A DNA stretch of 64,000 nucleotides from Syngnathus acus (lineage: Eukaryota; Chordata; Actinopteri; Syngnathiformes; Syngnathidae). This document shows, one piece after another, positions 26,101 through 41,100 of the stretch (position 1 is the first letter of the stretch; the number at the start of each line of letters is the position of its first letter). The notes under the pieces are model-generated. The model was not told where the DNA came from and did not search any database. It saw nothing but the letters and a program-made list of their open reading frames with translations. Position numbers and translations under genes: made by a program. The DNA lies in the NCBI RefSeq assembly GCF_901709675.1, contig NC_051095.1, positions 4,961,956 to 5,025,955 of the forward strand, read 5' to 3'.

Positions 26101-29100
26101 GGACGAACCGCTCTGTGTTGGGATTGCGGGAACGATTGAATCTGAATTTTTAGTTCAGAGGGTCCACGTGCATGAAGAAACCGTATTAGTATGTTGCAAA
26201 TCTGCAAGGGCAAGAAAATGCCTTATGAAGTTACTTCAGCAGAGTCGTTAAAGAGCAGTAACAAAAACCTTTTATTTATTTTCTTATTTTATTGTTTCCC
26301 TCTGTCCTCGTCTTTCACATATTATAGCTTTTTACTGACTTTTATTGGTTCAGTGTAATATTTTTACGGCAGCCAGTTATTTAGCACACTATAAATGTAT
26401 GCTTTTTAATCTGCTGGGATTCATGAGAGGCAAAAAAAAGGCAACATTTCATTATACAACGCTGCATTTCTGCAACTTTCTCAATTTTGGAGATTACGTC
26501 TTGTATTTCCCAAGATGGCGGTTAGCGTGAGAAACAAGCCAGAGGTTGGTTGCATTGGTCTCATGACATATATGTAAACGAGCATGGAATTAAATTTTTG
26601 CAGGCATTTCATGCAAACTGTGATTCACTTCCATTTCAGATTATGATTTGATTCAATTTCATATTGATTTAGTTGCTAGTCAATTCAGTAAGGGACTGTC
26701 ACATATTTCATATATGTATATATATTTTTTACGCTAAATCGTTTCTAGTCTTCTCACTTCTATTGCGCAAGATGTATTTTTGCAATTTTCTATTGGTATT
26801 TTTGAACGAATCCCAAAATTGTTTGGGCAATGTGCGACCCAGTGCGTGGGTCCAAGATGTTTGCGCACAGTCCGTGTCAAAGATCCATTTACTGTCTGGC
26901 CTTTTTTGTACGTTTGCCACATGTTGCCATCTGGCAGCAACCTCACGCCAGACGCCGCGCCCCGCAGGCTCTTGGAGGGGAACGCGTGCCCGAAACACTC
27001 CATGTTTTGGCTCGGCCGCCCACTAAACTGATTAAGAGCGTCTAAGCGATAAAAACACCAGGCTTGGCAAGAGTGCGTTTGGGAGATAATCGGCACGCGA
27101 CTCAAGTGCTCTGATGTTGTCTGGTGTGTGCCGTCATTGCAGACCCTCAAGAACGTCCTCACGCCCACCCACGTGCCGTTTTTTTTCCCCTTCCCTTGAC
27201 CGTACAGCATCAAGACAGAGCTAGTTTAAATCACTTAAGCCAATGGAGGCCTCTCGTTTGATGCTGAGGCTTAGCAATGTAGGCTACTCGCTCATCTGCA
27301 CATTAACAGATGCTCAACTCACTGCAGTCGGCGCTAATAAATGCACCTCGCCACGATTTGAAATCATCCTACAAACGCCACATTTGTAAACAACTTGAAT
27401 TCCCCCTTCGATCTGCATAGTTACCAAAATGTACATTTTAACAACGGTCTTATCAGAAAATGGTTCGCTATCTTGTTTCTCATTCTCCTACGTCTCCCCC
27501 TCGCCGCCTGACCTCCATTAAATGCCCTCTCAAGTCCCGGGACGAGAGCTTGGCAATGAGAAATTAATTGGCAAACAATGCACGGCTCCCCTCTATTATG
27601 GTTCTCATCATGTTAGATGATATCAGAGCATTACTGGTTGTCTGGCTGCATAATTGAGCCACCGCTTCCATAGCAACTGATGGATGACAACACAAAGAAA
27701 TAATAACAATAATTCATGGGCTTGGTGTCAGGGCAATCTAATTGGGAACCGACTCGGTTCAGGGATCCACGGGCCATGACGTGACATGACTGATCTCGCC
27801 TGCAGATATAATGCAGCAGGTCCCCGTTTATCACGGGAGGTTCTGGAATGTAACCCGGCGAAGTATAGTGTTGGGCTTATCAAATATGTTTAGCATCAGT
27901 TATTCTTAGTGATCAATCCATCAATTATTCAAGTAATTGCATATTAATTAATTCTGGTGAGTGACGTGGGAGGTAATGAATGAGAGTGGCGGGTTGGCTG
28001 TTGTTAGCGTAGGTTAGCTAGGCGTAACTTGTGGCCATGAGCTTTTTTTTTTTTCTTACCGTTTGTTCAGTAAAGTAATTGAAAGTGGACGCAGTTGTGT
28101 CTATCCTTGAACCCATCTGTGAAGAGAATTCGTTATAACTAGCGATGCTAGGCTATATTAAATTAGCTTGAATTGTATGGGTTCATAGATACGCTGTTTT
28201 GTAACTCGGTTATTTTGGGACTTGATCCTAAAACTTTGGACGTTTTTTTGTCTTTGACGCACTTTTTCCTCTTGGCTTGCGCTTTAGAACTGCACGAGTG
28301 TTGGTCAACATTAGTCCGTATATTTTTATAGATGTGGCGCCTTTCATAGGAGCAAAGGCTGCTTAACAGAATTTCAAGTGGTCATAAAAAATCGTCGTGT
28401 TTGTGTGTGTGTTGCTGTTTTTCAAATACACGCGTTGGCGAACAGATGGTGCTCGAGGAGTTTCTTCGAAAAATGTCCAGGGGAACGGCCTGATGGATTT
28501 TAGTACCATTGTGTGTGACCCCGGCAAATCTAACTTGGAGTGCACTCAAAGTAGAACATATAAACTAAGATCCCATTAAGCAGACGTTAAACAGGAAGCA
28601 AATTGAGGAAGAGAAAAAAAAAAAAAGGTTAATGGATGACATCACACATCAACTATCCAATCTTCTCGGATGTGTTTGAAAGTGCAGGTTGCAGGTGCAA
28701 CTATGCGTAAAGGTCGAAATACTCAAATGAGGAGGTAATTGGGTTCAGCACAAGGCTCACTTTTCCAGTCTAATTCCTCGCTAGCACCGAAAGCCCTTTT
28801 CGGGCCCCGTTTGATCTGCAAAACTTTTGGCGAGTCACACATAGCGGATTGGTTAGTTACTCCCGGAGCCGAACGGAGCCGGCTTATCTAATTACGCGAG
28901 CCGAGGGCCTTGGGATAGCAAGCGACGGGGCTAATTAGCTCGCTTTGAAATGAAGCGCAAAGCTCCGTGTGGAGGCGGGCTATGAAGCTCATTTGTTTGT
29001 GTGCGTTTTTTTTTTTTTTTTTAATTATTGTTCTTGTAAATGTTGCCATTAAAGGAGGGTAGAAATGATCAGAGGACTCTCAATGACACAATTAGACAGC

Positions 29101-32100
29101 ATGTAGTGTCTTTTTATCCAATTCCACGGTGGTTGAACCTCGACTGGTCGAACTCAATTTTGTCAAGATTATAAGAAAATTGCCATTCCAATTTTTCCCA
29201 TTCCGCCATAGCAGGGGTCACCAATTATATTGTCAGAAGGCCAGAATTTCTCCAGACACTCACCATGGGGTCCACACCCCCAAATAAAAACATTAAATTA
29301 AATTAAAAAAATCTTTGGGGCATAACGTTATTATTTTGTCACAAAACGAGACATTTTTAGCCTTTATATTTTCAGTAGTGATGATATTTTCTGTTTTATC
29401 CTCATAATTATGGAATCCAGCCACGGGCCGAATTGGACCGCTTGGCGGGTTAGAAGGGGCCCGAGGGCTGCCAGTTGATAATCATTCCTTATGGGAAGCT
29501 TACATGGATTTCCTAAGGTATGCCTTTTCCTTTTTTTCTTTTTTTGTTAGATGCGTTAAGAAAAAACGCTTTCATTTTTTTATACCCCTATTTTCATAAC
29601 AATAATCATAAATAAACTCTGATATGTGCGAATGCCACGCTAATGTGAGAATAACAATAATTTGGGGAGGGGGGGGGGCTGTGACATATAGGTATCTTGA
29701 AGAATCTCTTCTTAATGAGAAGAAAGCCTCACGTTTATCTATAATACTAAACAGGTCGTCAGGAAGGCAAATCATCCGCTCCAAAATTAATTTCAGCTTT
29801 TGCCCTCAGGCCGACGGTTTAGGGTTCCTCGGAGGAGGACAAAAAGGCTTCAGGTTTCATTTATTCCAACTGCAATTTATTTACTTAACGGCAACTCGCT
29901 TTTAGTTTGCTCCTGTTTTTAATTACTATTGCTTATATTCACATCTGCATGTTGTGCCCTTTTTTTTTGTTGCTATTTAAAATACATTTGTGATGAGACA
30001 AAAAAAATCTAACAATTACAAAAATAGCAATTATACTTTTTCTCCATTCTGTCTCACAAGTAACACAAACACATTTTTCTCTATTTCCTGCATGGATTAT
30101 TTGAAATTTCATTTCAATGTCCTCCGATTCTGAAATGACCCATTTACAGTACGTGAGCGCCGCCGGATCATTTCAATTACAGACAAATTGACGCCGCTAT
30201 TTACCGGGAGCCGGATGCGCTCCGTTTGAGGTCGTCATCACTCCTCCTGAAATGTAAATGCGCAATGGCCGTTCATGAATAATGGACTTATTGCAGAGAC
30301 GCCGGCGGCGGGCACGCACTCGCCGATGAGATGGATGCTTGTGGAATCTACACGCTGATGTCGTCAATGATGTTAAATGTTTGGGCTTTTTTATTAACGT
30401 CCCGGTGATGGGTGGTACTGTCAGGCTCCCCGTGGGATGATGGAGCTTCTTTGTGTGGGGGCTCCATTTGCGTTGTGCAGAGCTGGCGCATGTCTCACTG
30501 CGTCGGTCCACGTGAATTCTACCAGCAATTTCATCTTCATTGTCAACTTGTTGGAAACTTCTTAATTAAAGAGATATAGGCTAACAAACATGAGGCTAAT
30601 TAGACACCGGTTAGCTGATATATGCTACTAATTGGCCTAACTATGGTGTTAGCATTAATTTTTTTTTTTGACAAAAATGCAATTTAATATTACTAATGAT
30701 ATTTTAGGACAATATTACATAATTAAGTCCATGGACTGCACTTTTGTTAAGCACATTTTGATAAGTTTGTAGTACCCGTGCACGTTTATTGCCGTTTACA
30801 AGATGGCAGATTGGCTCGGGTAAACAACGTCATTAGGTGGCACCTCCTGGAGTGGCCGTCACAGCCAGGAAATTGGGGGGGTCTCGCTTTGTCTTGAGTT
30901 TAGATGTCCACAAATAGCCACATCCCGAGATGTGTTTAGACAACACAGCTGGAAGTGTGTTAGCTCTGCCAGCGGGGGTCTGGAGGAGCACTACCAATTT
31001 GGCTCACACATTATATATCCAATTTGAGCGCTTAATTGTACATCAATGTCGCCGCCGTGTTGGATGTGGCAAAGTGGAGTTGCCTCATTGTTTTGCTGCT
31101 TAGAGATAAAGCAACTGTTCTATCAGTTTAAGCCTACGAAAAAAGTTTGAAGCCTCATGGTGCTGTAACACGTAGTATAATTTTTGGGTTATTTGTTCTT
31201 GACACTGAAATATTTTAAGTATTTAATGTACACCTAACAAAAATTTACCCCCCATCACCCCACATATCCCTATCCAGAGTCTTCGTCCTCCGTGATGATC
31301 TACATGGACACCACAACCACCAACACAAGGACCACGACTCGTCCCACCACCACCACTGTCACCTCCACATCCGCCAGGACGGGCACCACCAAAATGACCA
31401 CCACCACTTCAGTCACCTCATCAACGGGTCCTGGCGCACCCCCGAGAGCCCAGACGCCGGTGGGACACCTGGGAACGGGAGACGCCGAACGGTCACCAGC
31501 TTCCTCTCGGCTTCCCAACATTAGGGCGGACTACTGTAATCCTCTGGTCATGTTGGACATCACTTGGCCCAAAACCGCGCAGGGTGTGGTTGCTAAGATG
31601 CCCTGTCCTCCCGGGACCATAGGTGAAGTCCATTTTCTTATATACACTTCATATCGTAAATTTAAGGTTATGATACACTTTAGCGAAATGTTAGCAAACT
31701 AGCTAGCTCATCACCTACCCAATATTTCAATCTCAGGTTAAGACACAGATGTCCCAAAAAATAGGAATCCAACACCAAATGTGGCGATAGCATGGTGGGG
31801 CAGAAGTTTGCTGTGCCCCACCGTACTAAGAAAGGAACTAGTTTACTCCCTTGTATTCTTTTTTTCTTACGCCGCTTAGATTCCCGTCCCCTGGCTTTCA
31901 TGCATTGGCGTCCAATCCCCCCCTCCATTATCTCATGAAGCCATCAAACATAAGTCTGCCCAAGGTGGACAGGGGAAGGAAATTATATGTCAATCAAAAT
32001 GGATGCGCTAGCGCGCCTTGTCTGAGCCAAGCAGCTGAGTCCCGAGCGGCCAAGTACGAGCAAGGACACGCAGATGTCACACGACTCGGCTCGCTTTGTT

Positions 32101-35100
32101 TTCTTTTTGTTTTGCTTCTTCATTTGAATTCATTGCTTACAGAAAGCATTGAAAACGATGAATTTTTTTGTAGCTGTTTTAATTTTTACTTGCTTTGTCT
32201 TTTTTTAATGTTTTTCCATTCTTTGATTATTGTTATTTCTTTGGTTCTTTTTTATTTTCAGAATTTTCGTTTTTTCCCTCTCTGCTTCGTTCGCTTTTTT
32301 GTCTCTTTTTGATGATGACACTGTTGCTTTCTCCTTTTTATTCTTATGACTTTTCTTTCCTTATAGTTTCATTTCTCCAGATTTGCTTCTTCTTGTCTTG
32401 CTATTTTTCTTCTTGCCTCGAGCGTTTGGTTTTGATGACAGTCTTGTTATTCCTCCTCCCTCAGGCGTGGCAGCCTACTCGTGCGTAGGTCCCGAGGGCT
32501 ACTGGGACCCTCAGGGGCCCAACTTCACCAACTGCACCTCCCCTTGGGTCAACATCATCAGCCACAAGGTATCCAAACACACTCAAGTGCTGTTAGCCCC
32601 GTTTAAGAAAGAAACGAAGCAGAATGCAAATCAAAGATACTCCGAGGACCTTAGATTTTCTCGCCTTTTTCCTCCTTTGTTTGGTCTTAATTGGTCAATT
32701 AATGTTATTGATTACCTGCAGGGATATCAAGGGATGCGATTGTGTGCGGGCACTCGAGCTTCTAATAAACAGCTCTGTGGTCGACTATCACCGTCAGAGT
32801 GAGCAAAATTATCTTTATCGCCATACTGCCGAACAAAATATGGCAGAGGCAAAGCACCAATGCTCCAAATAATAAACATCTAAAAATATAAAGATATTAG
32901 ACTGAATTTTGGAAGAAACAGCTATCGATTTGACATGTTTATTTTCACACATACTTGTTTTCTCCACTTTTTAGTCAGAAACCAGCGTTTTTGGTGCAAC
33001 CCACACGTATTGGAATGACTTGTGAAACATTAGTTAAGCCCCTTTCCGGTCTATCTTTAAAACAGAGTTTTTATTCTTTGTTTTTTTGACTCAGTATTGA
33101 TTTTGTGTTTTATTTGTCTCCTGTTTTATGTCATTTTACTTTTACCTGTGTTTGTCTGATTTTTACTTTATTTACAGCACTTTGCATGCAGCTGTGGTTG
33201 TTTTTAAAGTGCTCTGTAAATAAAGTTGACTTGAAGTTATTGTTCTACAGCTAATTACTAAAGAAAAAAAAATATTTTTTACTATTGGAAATCAGAGTTC
33301 TGCTTCTGTTGCTGTCACAGAACAAAATACTCTGCCAAGATTCTCTGAAACGGTGAGCAATAAGTGCAACTCTGCTTAGAAAGTGGCCGCCAGTGAATGA
33401 ATTAGTAAAGGAGCAGAATACGTTGTAATCATTTAGCTCACTCAAAGCAGATGGCGGTAAATTTAAAATGCATGGACTCAGCGAAAAAAAGCCTCGCTCG
33501 TATAGCTCCCTTCCTCCCGGAAGCGGCAACGTTTTTGTATATTACTTTCATAAAGGCGCTATCAAGGGAGATCCCTCACTAATAGTTTGCGACTCCATAA
33601 TTGCGTGTGATATTGCCCCCAGTGTACACACTGCATTAATTGAGTTTACGGAAGCGACGAGTCGGCTAAACGTAAAGGCTAAACAGCATTCATTTGCCGG
33701 GGCCACGCGCTTCGATGTCGCCATTTGTCATCCCGCAGCTGCCGTCAGGCAATAGCCATTCATCCCCTGCAGGTGCGAAGCCACACGCGCTTGCCCGCCA
33801 TCGCTCATTGTTCCGCTGCTTGCTTGGCGTTTCAGTTGAAAGCGGGCGAGACGGCGGCGGTGATTGCCCGGGAACTGGCCGAGCAAACCAAGAGCAACCT
33901 GCAGCCTGGTGACATCGTGTACACGGTGAGGGCCATGGTGCAGCTGGTGGATCTCCTCGACGTCCAGTTGCGCAACCTCACGCCGGGCGGGAAGGACAGC
34001 GCGGCGCGGAGTCTCAACAAGGTATTCCAACTTGTCTTGTTTTGATGTCTAATACACTGGCCGCACTCTGATTTATTTTCCTTGGGGGAGGGCGGGCATG
34101 GGATGGCCAAATATCTCAGGGGGTCTGCAAAACAGAAAATGCTTTTAAACATTCAATATATCTTCCCGACGGGGGACGGCAGGAAGTATGGAAAACAATT
34201 CCTGGAAAATACCCAAAAATATCTGGCTTGGCATCTTGGGAAGCATATTTCAGTGGGGGGGCAGTTCCCCCGCGGCCCTTCCTCTAGTTCCGTCTGTGGT
34301 CTGTCACATTGCTGACAATGCCGCAACCGGTGTGGAATCAGTTCCAGTGTCCCATTGGTGACAAAGAAAATCAGGACTGTTCTCCCTCGTTGGTATTCCA
34401 CCCCAGAAGCAGTAGCGAAGCGTCCCTATCGTTGGCCCACGCTCGCCATTATGGCCCGTTGATCCTTTGCATCGATTGGTCGTAGAGCCCGGCCGTAATT
34501 ACTGCGTAGCTGCTGAGTGTCAAAAAAGCGAATTGCAATCGGCAGTGAAATTCAAATTGTCCGCCGTTAATTTGCTTGGGCGGCTTCGCTCAGAACAACA
34601 CCTGTTCTGGACTCCAGACACAGATGTCTCGATTGAGATTTTTAGCATCAGCGTAGGCAGGAATGAGGATTTTTATCACAGCCCGAGTCTCACTCTGCTC
34701 TGTTGCTAATGGAATGATGAGCAAACGACCCCAAAAAAAGTCGATTGGCTTTTGAATGGCTTTGATTCATACACTGTACATTTCATTGGCAAACCTATTT
34801 AGCGGATGGAAACACTCCAGGCTTAAAGACTTGTGAGCGTAAGTCAGTGGGGGATGTCTGTTTGGCAACTTGGGTAACGTCTGTGAAGTTCCACCAGTTG
34901 ATGCATGGTGATGAATTTCTTCCGCTCGCCTGACAGACTTGACTTGCTCTGCTTACAATTGCCTTTTTCTCTTCCTGACAGCTGCAGAAAAGAGAGCGCT
35001 CCTGCCGCTTTTATGTGCAGGTATGTGCTTTTTTTGGGTTTTTTCCCCTTGTCATCCGTGTTGCCGGTCAATTCCATCCGGAATTTTCCTCCAAAGCGTT

Positions 35101-38100
35101 TTCTTGGTAGGTGTCATCTGAAGTATACAGCATAGATTGATAATATCTGATTTGTAGTACCTAATTTATATTTTACGGCCATTTAAGCGCAGTTGTATAA
35201 TTTACACACTTGACGATCTCTTGTGACATGGCAGTTGGGAATCGCTTTTTTTTTTTTTTTGGAGTCTCATTCTTGACAGACTGATATGTCTCGCTAAACT
35301 CTATAAATTTGGTATGAATGGATTCCCTTTTCAATTTCATATCAGTCCAAATGATCTCATTTTTGTAGAGCTTTAGCGCCATTGATTTATTCGTCCAAGG
35401 TAACTCTCTAAAACCAAAGGGACGACTTGAGTAAGTAAGTCAACTCCGAAGTCAGCGAAAGTCCTGACATGTTTTGATTGGTCTTGATACATAATGAATG
35501 AGTGTCCCAATTTTGGGAAACCGTCTCGATCGCAACACTCAGCTATTTTGCAAGGCCGCTGGCAGATTGCGTGATTTGCTCCCCGCGGATGACATTTTTG
35601 CTGTCATCGGGTTTTTTTTTTTTTTCTTTTAGTTAGTAGATTACAGCTAAAGTTGTGCTTATTTATTGTGAAACAAAATGACAGCATATTGGTATTTAAT
35701 AGGGAATAATTAATTAATTAATTAACTAAACAGATTTTTTTTGTGATATTTTTTTTATTTTATGTAGCTAATTGAATCTGGTCCCATTTTATTTTTTGAG
35801 TTTTCAGTTCTATGGCGAGCCGTCAAACTTTGTCTTCTCATGACAGGCATGCCCACCAAATCTCACGTTACCAAGTAAAAGCTGCTTCAAGGCCTGAAAT
35901 TTAAAAAAAATCTCGAAATGCGCTACCAACAGTCATCAAAGCTCCGCGCTCCAAATTCATGTCGGAAATGACCCTAAAATGGCTGCTTTGAATCAAAATG
36001 GCAGACATTTTCTATGTTTCGCTCTTTTTTTTGTGGGCTTACTCATAATAGACATGCCGACCAAATTCCATGCTGCTGAATGAAGCTAGCTTCCGGGGCT
36101 GAATTTTAAACCCATTGCAGAAAGCCGCGTGTGATTTCTCAGGCCGTGTATCACAGCCAATTTAATCCCAGTGAACATGACGCTTTGACAACATAATGAT
36201 CACCTCACCGTGTTGTGTAGGAAAGCGTCCCTTTGATTGCTAGCAAACGCGGTAAAAATGGCGCCTGGAGGATATATTAATATCGTCCAATTACGACGAT
36301 TACGTCCGTCCGTGTTTTAGCGAGCACCTCCGAAAGCTTTCTTCCGTTTAGTCGCCTTGACGGGGAAGTTGAGGCTGCGGGCAAATTCCGCCGCAGAAGA
36401 TGAAAAACATCTCATGCCTTAGTAGGAACCAAGCGAGTGTGACTTTGTAGGACCCAGGGAGGATTTTGAAGCCCCTCATTAAAGCGATACCTTTGTTGGC
36501 GAGGATGACCAGGGGGAGTGTCACGGCGGGGCGGCGTGACCTTCCAGGGAGGCTCGATGATAAAAGAAACGCGCCGCCAGCGCACCTCCCGTGAGTCAAT
36601 TTGTCGGAAGATGAAGATATCCTCGTAAACAGAAATCTCGTTTGGCTTGCAATGTGAGAGTTCTGGCTGATTAATCGGAGTCTTAAAAGCGGGAGTCTTT
36701 TTTTTTATTTTTTATTTATTCCCGTCGGTATGGTGTCGCCGTTCATAATGTATTTATTTGACAGTGGATTTTACACCACATTAGCATAGTTATCCAGTAT
36801 ATCAATGGAGATATTCACATGAAAGATGTGGCGTGGAAATAAAAAGCTCCTACAGTGGATTTTCTCCTTTTTGTTTTGTTTCTTAGTGGGGCGTTGAATA
36901 AATTGAAATTGTGAAATCACGTCCGCACTCAAAACGGAGAATTCTGGGTGCATTTTATCTGGGGGAAAAAAAAAAGGGGCACTGAGCAGCAGCAAATTTG
37001 GCTAGAATGTCGTCCATGAAAAGATCCACAAAAAATCAGTTTAAAACTGTCATTTTAAAATAAAATAAAAAGAAATAAATCAACCCCCTAAAATGAATTC
37101 CGAAATGGAAAAAAACTACTCTCAAGGACTCATCCTGTACTTAAGTCTGCCATTTTAGTTTGAAATCATGATTTTAAAAGTAATTTTGGCCATTTTGAGG
37201 GCATCGTTTAGAAAAACTTCCCCCCCATAGTTAGCGACACTCAGTAACATGTCATTTGGAAAAACACAAGTACACTCCGGGGGGGAAAAAATCAGCAGGA
37301 AGTCTGCTAGTCACAGCCATTTTGGGCACATTTTGTTTTTTTCTGGGGGTCCTTCAATCAAGACCTTTTCCAGAAGATTTCAACATTCCGAAACGTTTGA
37401 GTTTCCATCATATGGCATCAAAGTTAGTAACCTGGCCTCAACGGCACTCGCTCATCCTAAAGACGAGAGCATCTCTGGTGTTGCCACGGCGATAATCCAG
37501 ACAGCCTCTCGTAAAGCAGAACAGGTACAACCAAGGCTCAGGCGCTGTCTCGTCCAATTTAAGAGGACAGGGCCAATACGTGTACCCTCCCTTTTTTTTT
37601 GTCTTCTCGTTCCCTGTCCCTGTCAGAAATCGAGGATCCAACATCGGGGGGGGAAGCGTTCCAGGGGGGGTGTTAGGGGAAGAGGATCAGAAATCAATTC
37701 CCCGGACCCCTGAGTTCATTTCATCAATCAGCGTGGTGCAGATAGGAGAGAACACAGCCCAGGACAACCTGGAGCGGCGCCAGGCAACTGGCTAATGTCT
37801 GTCTCATTTAAATGGGGCGCGCATTGCAGCGCTTCAAACCAGCTCATCAATCTTTTACTTCGACGTGAACATTTGCTCAAACTAAATATGATGCTCAGGC
37901 ATCTTTTCAGGGACATGATGATGATGCATAACAAATTCGAAGCGACAGATATGCAACAGAATTAGTTCTTTGTCATTGAATTATAGTTATCTTTATTAAA
38001 TGGATTTATATTGATTTCATTTTACATATTTACTGCATTAGGTCTAATTGTTATTGTATTTATTTGTTCTTATTTTAATCGTATATTTCAGCTGTATTGT

Positions 38101-41100
38101 AAACCTATTTGGATTGTATTTTGTTTTAATTTATCTGAATGTTCTAAGATTATAACTATAAAATAATGAAACAATACATTTATTATATACTTTTAAAATT
38201 GTACACAAACTAACTTATTTTATTTATGGGATTATATTTAATTCATTTAAATGTATTTTATTTGAACTGAAGCGAATACAATTGAAGCAAATCAATTAAT
38301 ATTCAATTTACTGAATCAAACTGGCAATGTCCGGTCTTAATGAAAATGCTGTTTGCATAGCCGTAACCATTACGCACTGCGGTAAATTTTATGCATGGCA
38401 ACCAACACAAACTTGCGCTGTGCGTACATCATCTCCCATCTCAGGCATTTTTACTATTTTCTCTTGTGGAGAACAAAGGGGAGACAAATGTCAGCTGCCT
38501 GAAGGGGCGGTATTGAAAAAAAAAAGCTTCTTTAATTGAGAACAACTCAACCTGCGCCTCTAGCACATAAGGTGTGATTGCAGCAAATGATGAATCATTA
38601 CATCCGAATTGCAAAGGTGAGAGAGAAAGAGAGCGAGACAGAGAGAGCGAGAGAGGGAGGCATAAAATAGAATTAGGAGGCTTTTAGACATAGAAATGTA
38701 TGATTTTAAATTATAAAAGCCTCCTTTCTAATAATTTCTCCAACCTCTAATATGCCCCTTTATTTAATTAAAAAAATATATGTTGTGATCTGTGTAAATT
38801 AAACTCAATACTGATAAGATTCTAATTTAAAATGAGGACCTTGTAAAATAATAATAAATGCTAATAATAAATGCCTAGCTCAAATACACCTTTTATTTTA
38901 ATGCGACAGGTAAATGAAATTATATACTGATAAAAGACTGATTCAAAATGTAATCCTCCTCTCGAATAAACATCTTGCCTACCATAAATGCAGCGAATTG
39001 TCTTGTACAGACTTTCGATTTTTGAAACACTTTGGTGACAAAATCACTCCGGGCTGTTTTCGTTCACTGTTTTGATCAGGCAATCAGACTATTCTGCTTA
39101 TTGCCTTTGACTTCATCAACGTTTTCAGCGTCGCTTCCCAAAGTAGCTTTCATAATGCTCTTTATTTAAAAAAAAAAAAAAGTTCATTAAATGAATCCTC
39201 CCCCTCTTGTGGGTGCACTAAGTCGTTTTTGAAGATGAGCAAAGGGAACGGCAGAATCCTTTCTTCTCATCGCGTACAGTCGGTCTCCCCATTTGAATCA
39301 ACGACGTGCTCCGAACCAATTAGCATTCAATGCTCGGATATCGCCATTGGCATTTTTCAATCTTTAATGGCTCTTAATTTTTCATCTTGTCTTGCAAATG
39401 TTCCGGTTCGTTCCTCCGCTTTACCCGCGCCAGCATTGTTGTCGGCGGAATAAAGCGGGCTGTAATGGCCGCTCGCCGACGTTAACGAGCGGCAGAGGCT
39501 CTCGCTGGATAGTTACGCTAGTGGTAAATAGTCGCTACATCCGCGCAGCAACGTCGCGGCATTTTTCACCCGAGTGCTTTTTATGTGACGGGAATGTCGG
39601 CACGGAAGAAAATCCATCACGGCCATTAAAGACTCCCACCTACAGTCGCGTTTCGCAGGAATTCTTGTGAGCGGCCTTTGCTTGATTTGCAGCGTTTGTT
39701 GTTTTGTATTTAATGCAGAACAGAGTGTGTACAATGATACTGCCCCCGGTGGCCAAGGCAGGAACTAATGATGCTCAACTGTTTATTTAGTTACAATCAA
39801 ATTGTCACTTGTCTAATTCAGTCTTCACTGCTATTTCTTTCCATTTAAATATAAAAGCTTCTCGGGTATAAACTTCTGAAATTCCACACTTGCAGGCCAT
39901 GGTGGAGACGGTGAACAATCTGCTCCAGCCGCAGACTCAGGCGGCGTGGCGCGAACTGAGTACGGGCGAGCAGCTGCGCGCCGCCACCACCTTGCTGGAC
40001 ACGGTCGAGCAGGGAGCCTTCATTCTCGCCGACAACCTACTCAAGACCGACATCGTGCAGGAGAACACTGACAACATACGTGAGTATATTATTAGCCTGT
40101 AATTTTGACATCTGCATCATAAAAGTAAATGCTTCACCTCCAATTGGTCTTCTTGTAAACGCCTGATTATTTTCTCATTATTTTCCATGTTTGTAACGAC
40201 GAGCACTTTAATGTATTTCATCGACCAGTGCATAGGTGTCAAACTCAAGGCCCGGGAGCCAGATGTGGCCCGTCACATCATTTTATGTGGCCCGCGAAGA
40301 CAAATTGTCAATACTAAAATTACAAATTGTCTTCACTTTTAGAAAAAAATGCTGGGAATTATTAGTACCGTTCATCTTTTTAAAATATATAAAAAAAAGC
40401 TTTTAATTGTCTCTGATTTCAAAACTAGTTCTTCATCGGTTTATTGTGTAGCCTATACTGTCATAATGGCCCTCCGAAGCAAACTATGACTACGATGTGG
40501 CCCGCGACAAAAATGAGTTTGACACCCCTGGATCCTAACATTAAGTGCGTCTGCCTTAAACTCCAATTTTCAATATTGTGATAATGAGGCCAAGCGTTTC
40601 CTCAAATATTTGACTCATCCAAATTATTCGCCAAGTATGTCATACACTCATAAAAAATAAATGTCACGTCATCAGGTGTTATTATGAGGACCAGTACACG
40701 CTAAAAATATTTCCTCAAACATTCTAAGCCCCAATTAGTCACCGGGTGTTACTTCTAATTCCACTCCAGCTGAATAAACGTCTCTGTCTAATAGAATATA
40801 TCTCACTGTGAGTGATCATTTCCTCGGTGAAAATAATACTTTGTAAGTTTCAACCTAGAATCTTCGAGCATAGGTAAATTAGCATCACCTACCGAGTTTT
40901 AAGCCCCCCCGCTACCATGGCAACCTAAAAATATAAAATATAGGTCTTGTGGCTCGTAAGGAAGCGGCAGTGAGGCGAATTAATAAAATGGATTTTATTA
41001 TATCCGCCGCACAATTCATCTGGGTATTAGGGCGAATCCAGGCTCGTTCCGAAGGTGAACGAGACGACAGCGGCTCAACCCGGGGGAGACTTTACAGCTC

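Larger units (their letters stand above)
35021..39895. other. Intron 8
   Basis: 4,875 bp. It holds a copy of a dispersed repeat with AAAATGG-type units and gacatgccgaccaaattcca (35860-36110), a G/A-rich tract (38618-38660), and long AT-rich sequence (37975-38300). No exon is seen. Confidence 0.75.

Noticed and set aside
31851-32312. Phe/Leu-rich open frame of 153 codons that looks like membrane helices
   Set aside because: It is a translation of the T-rich intronic tract; the hydrophobic look is a result of T-rich codons.
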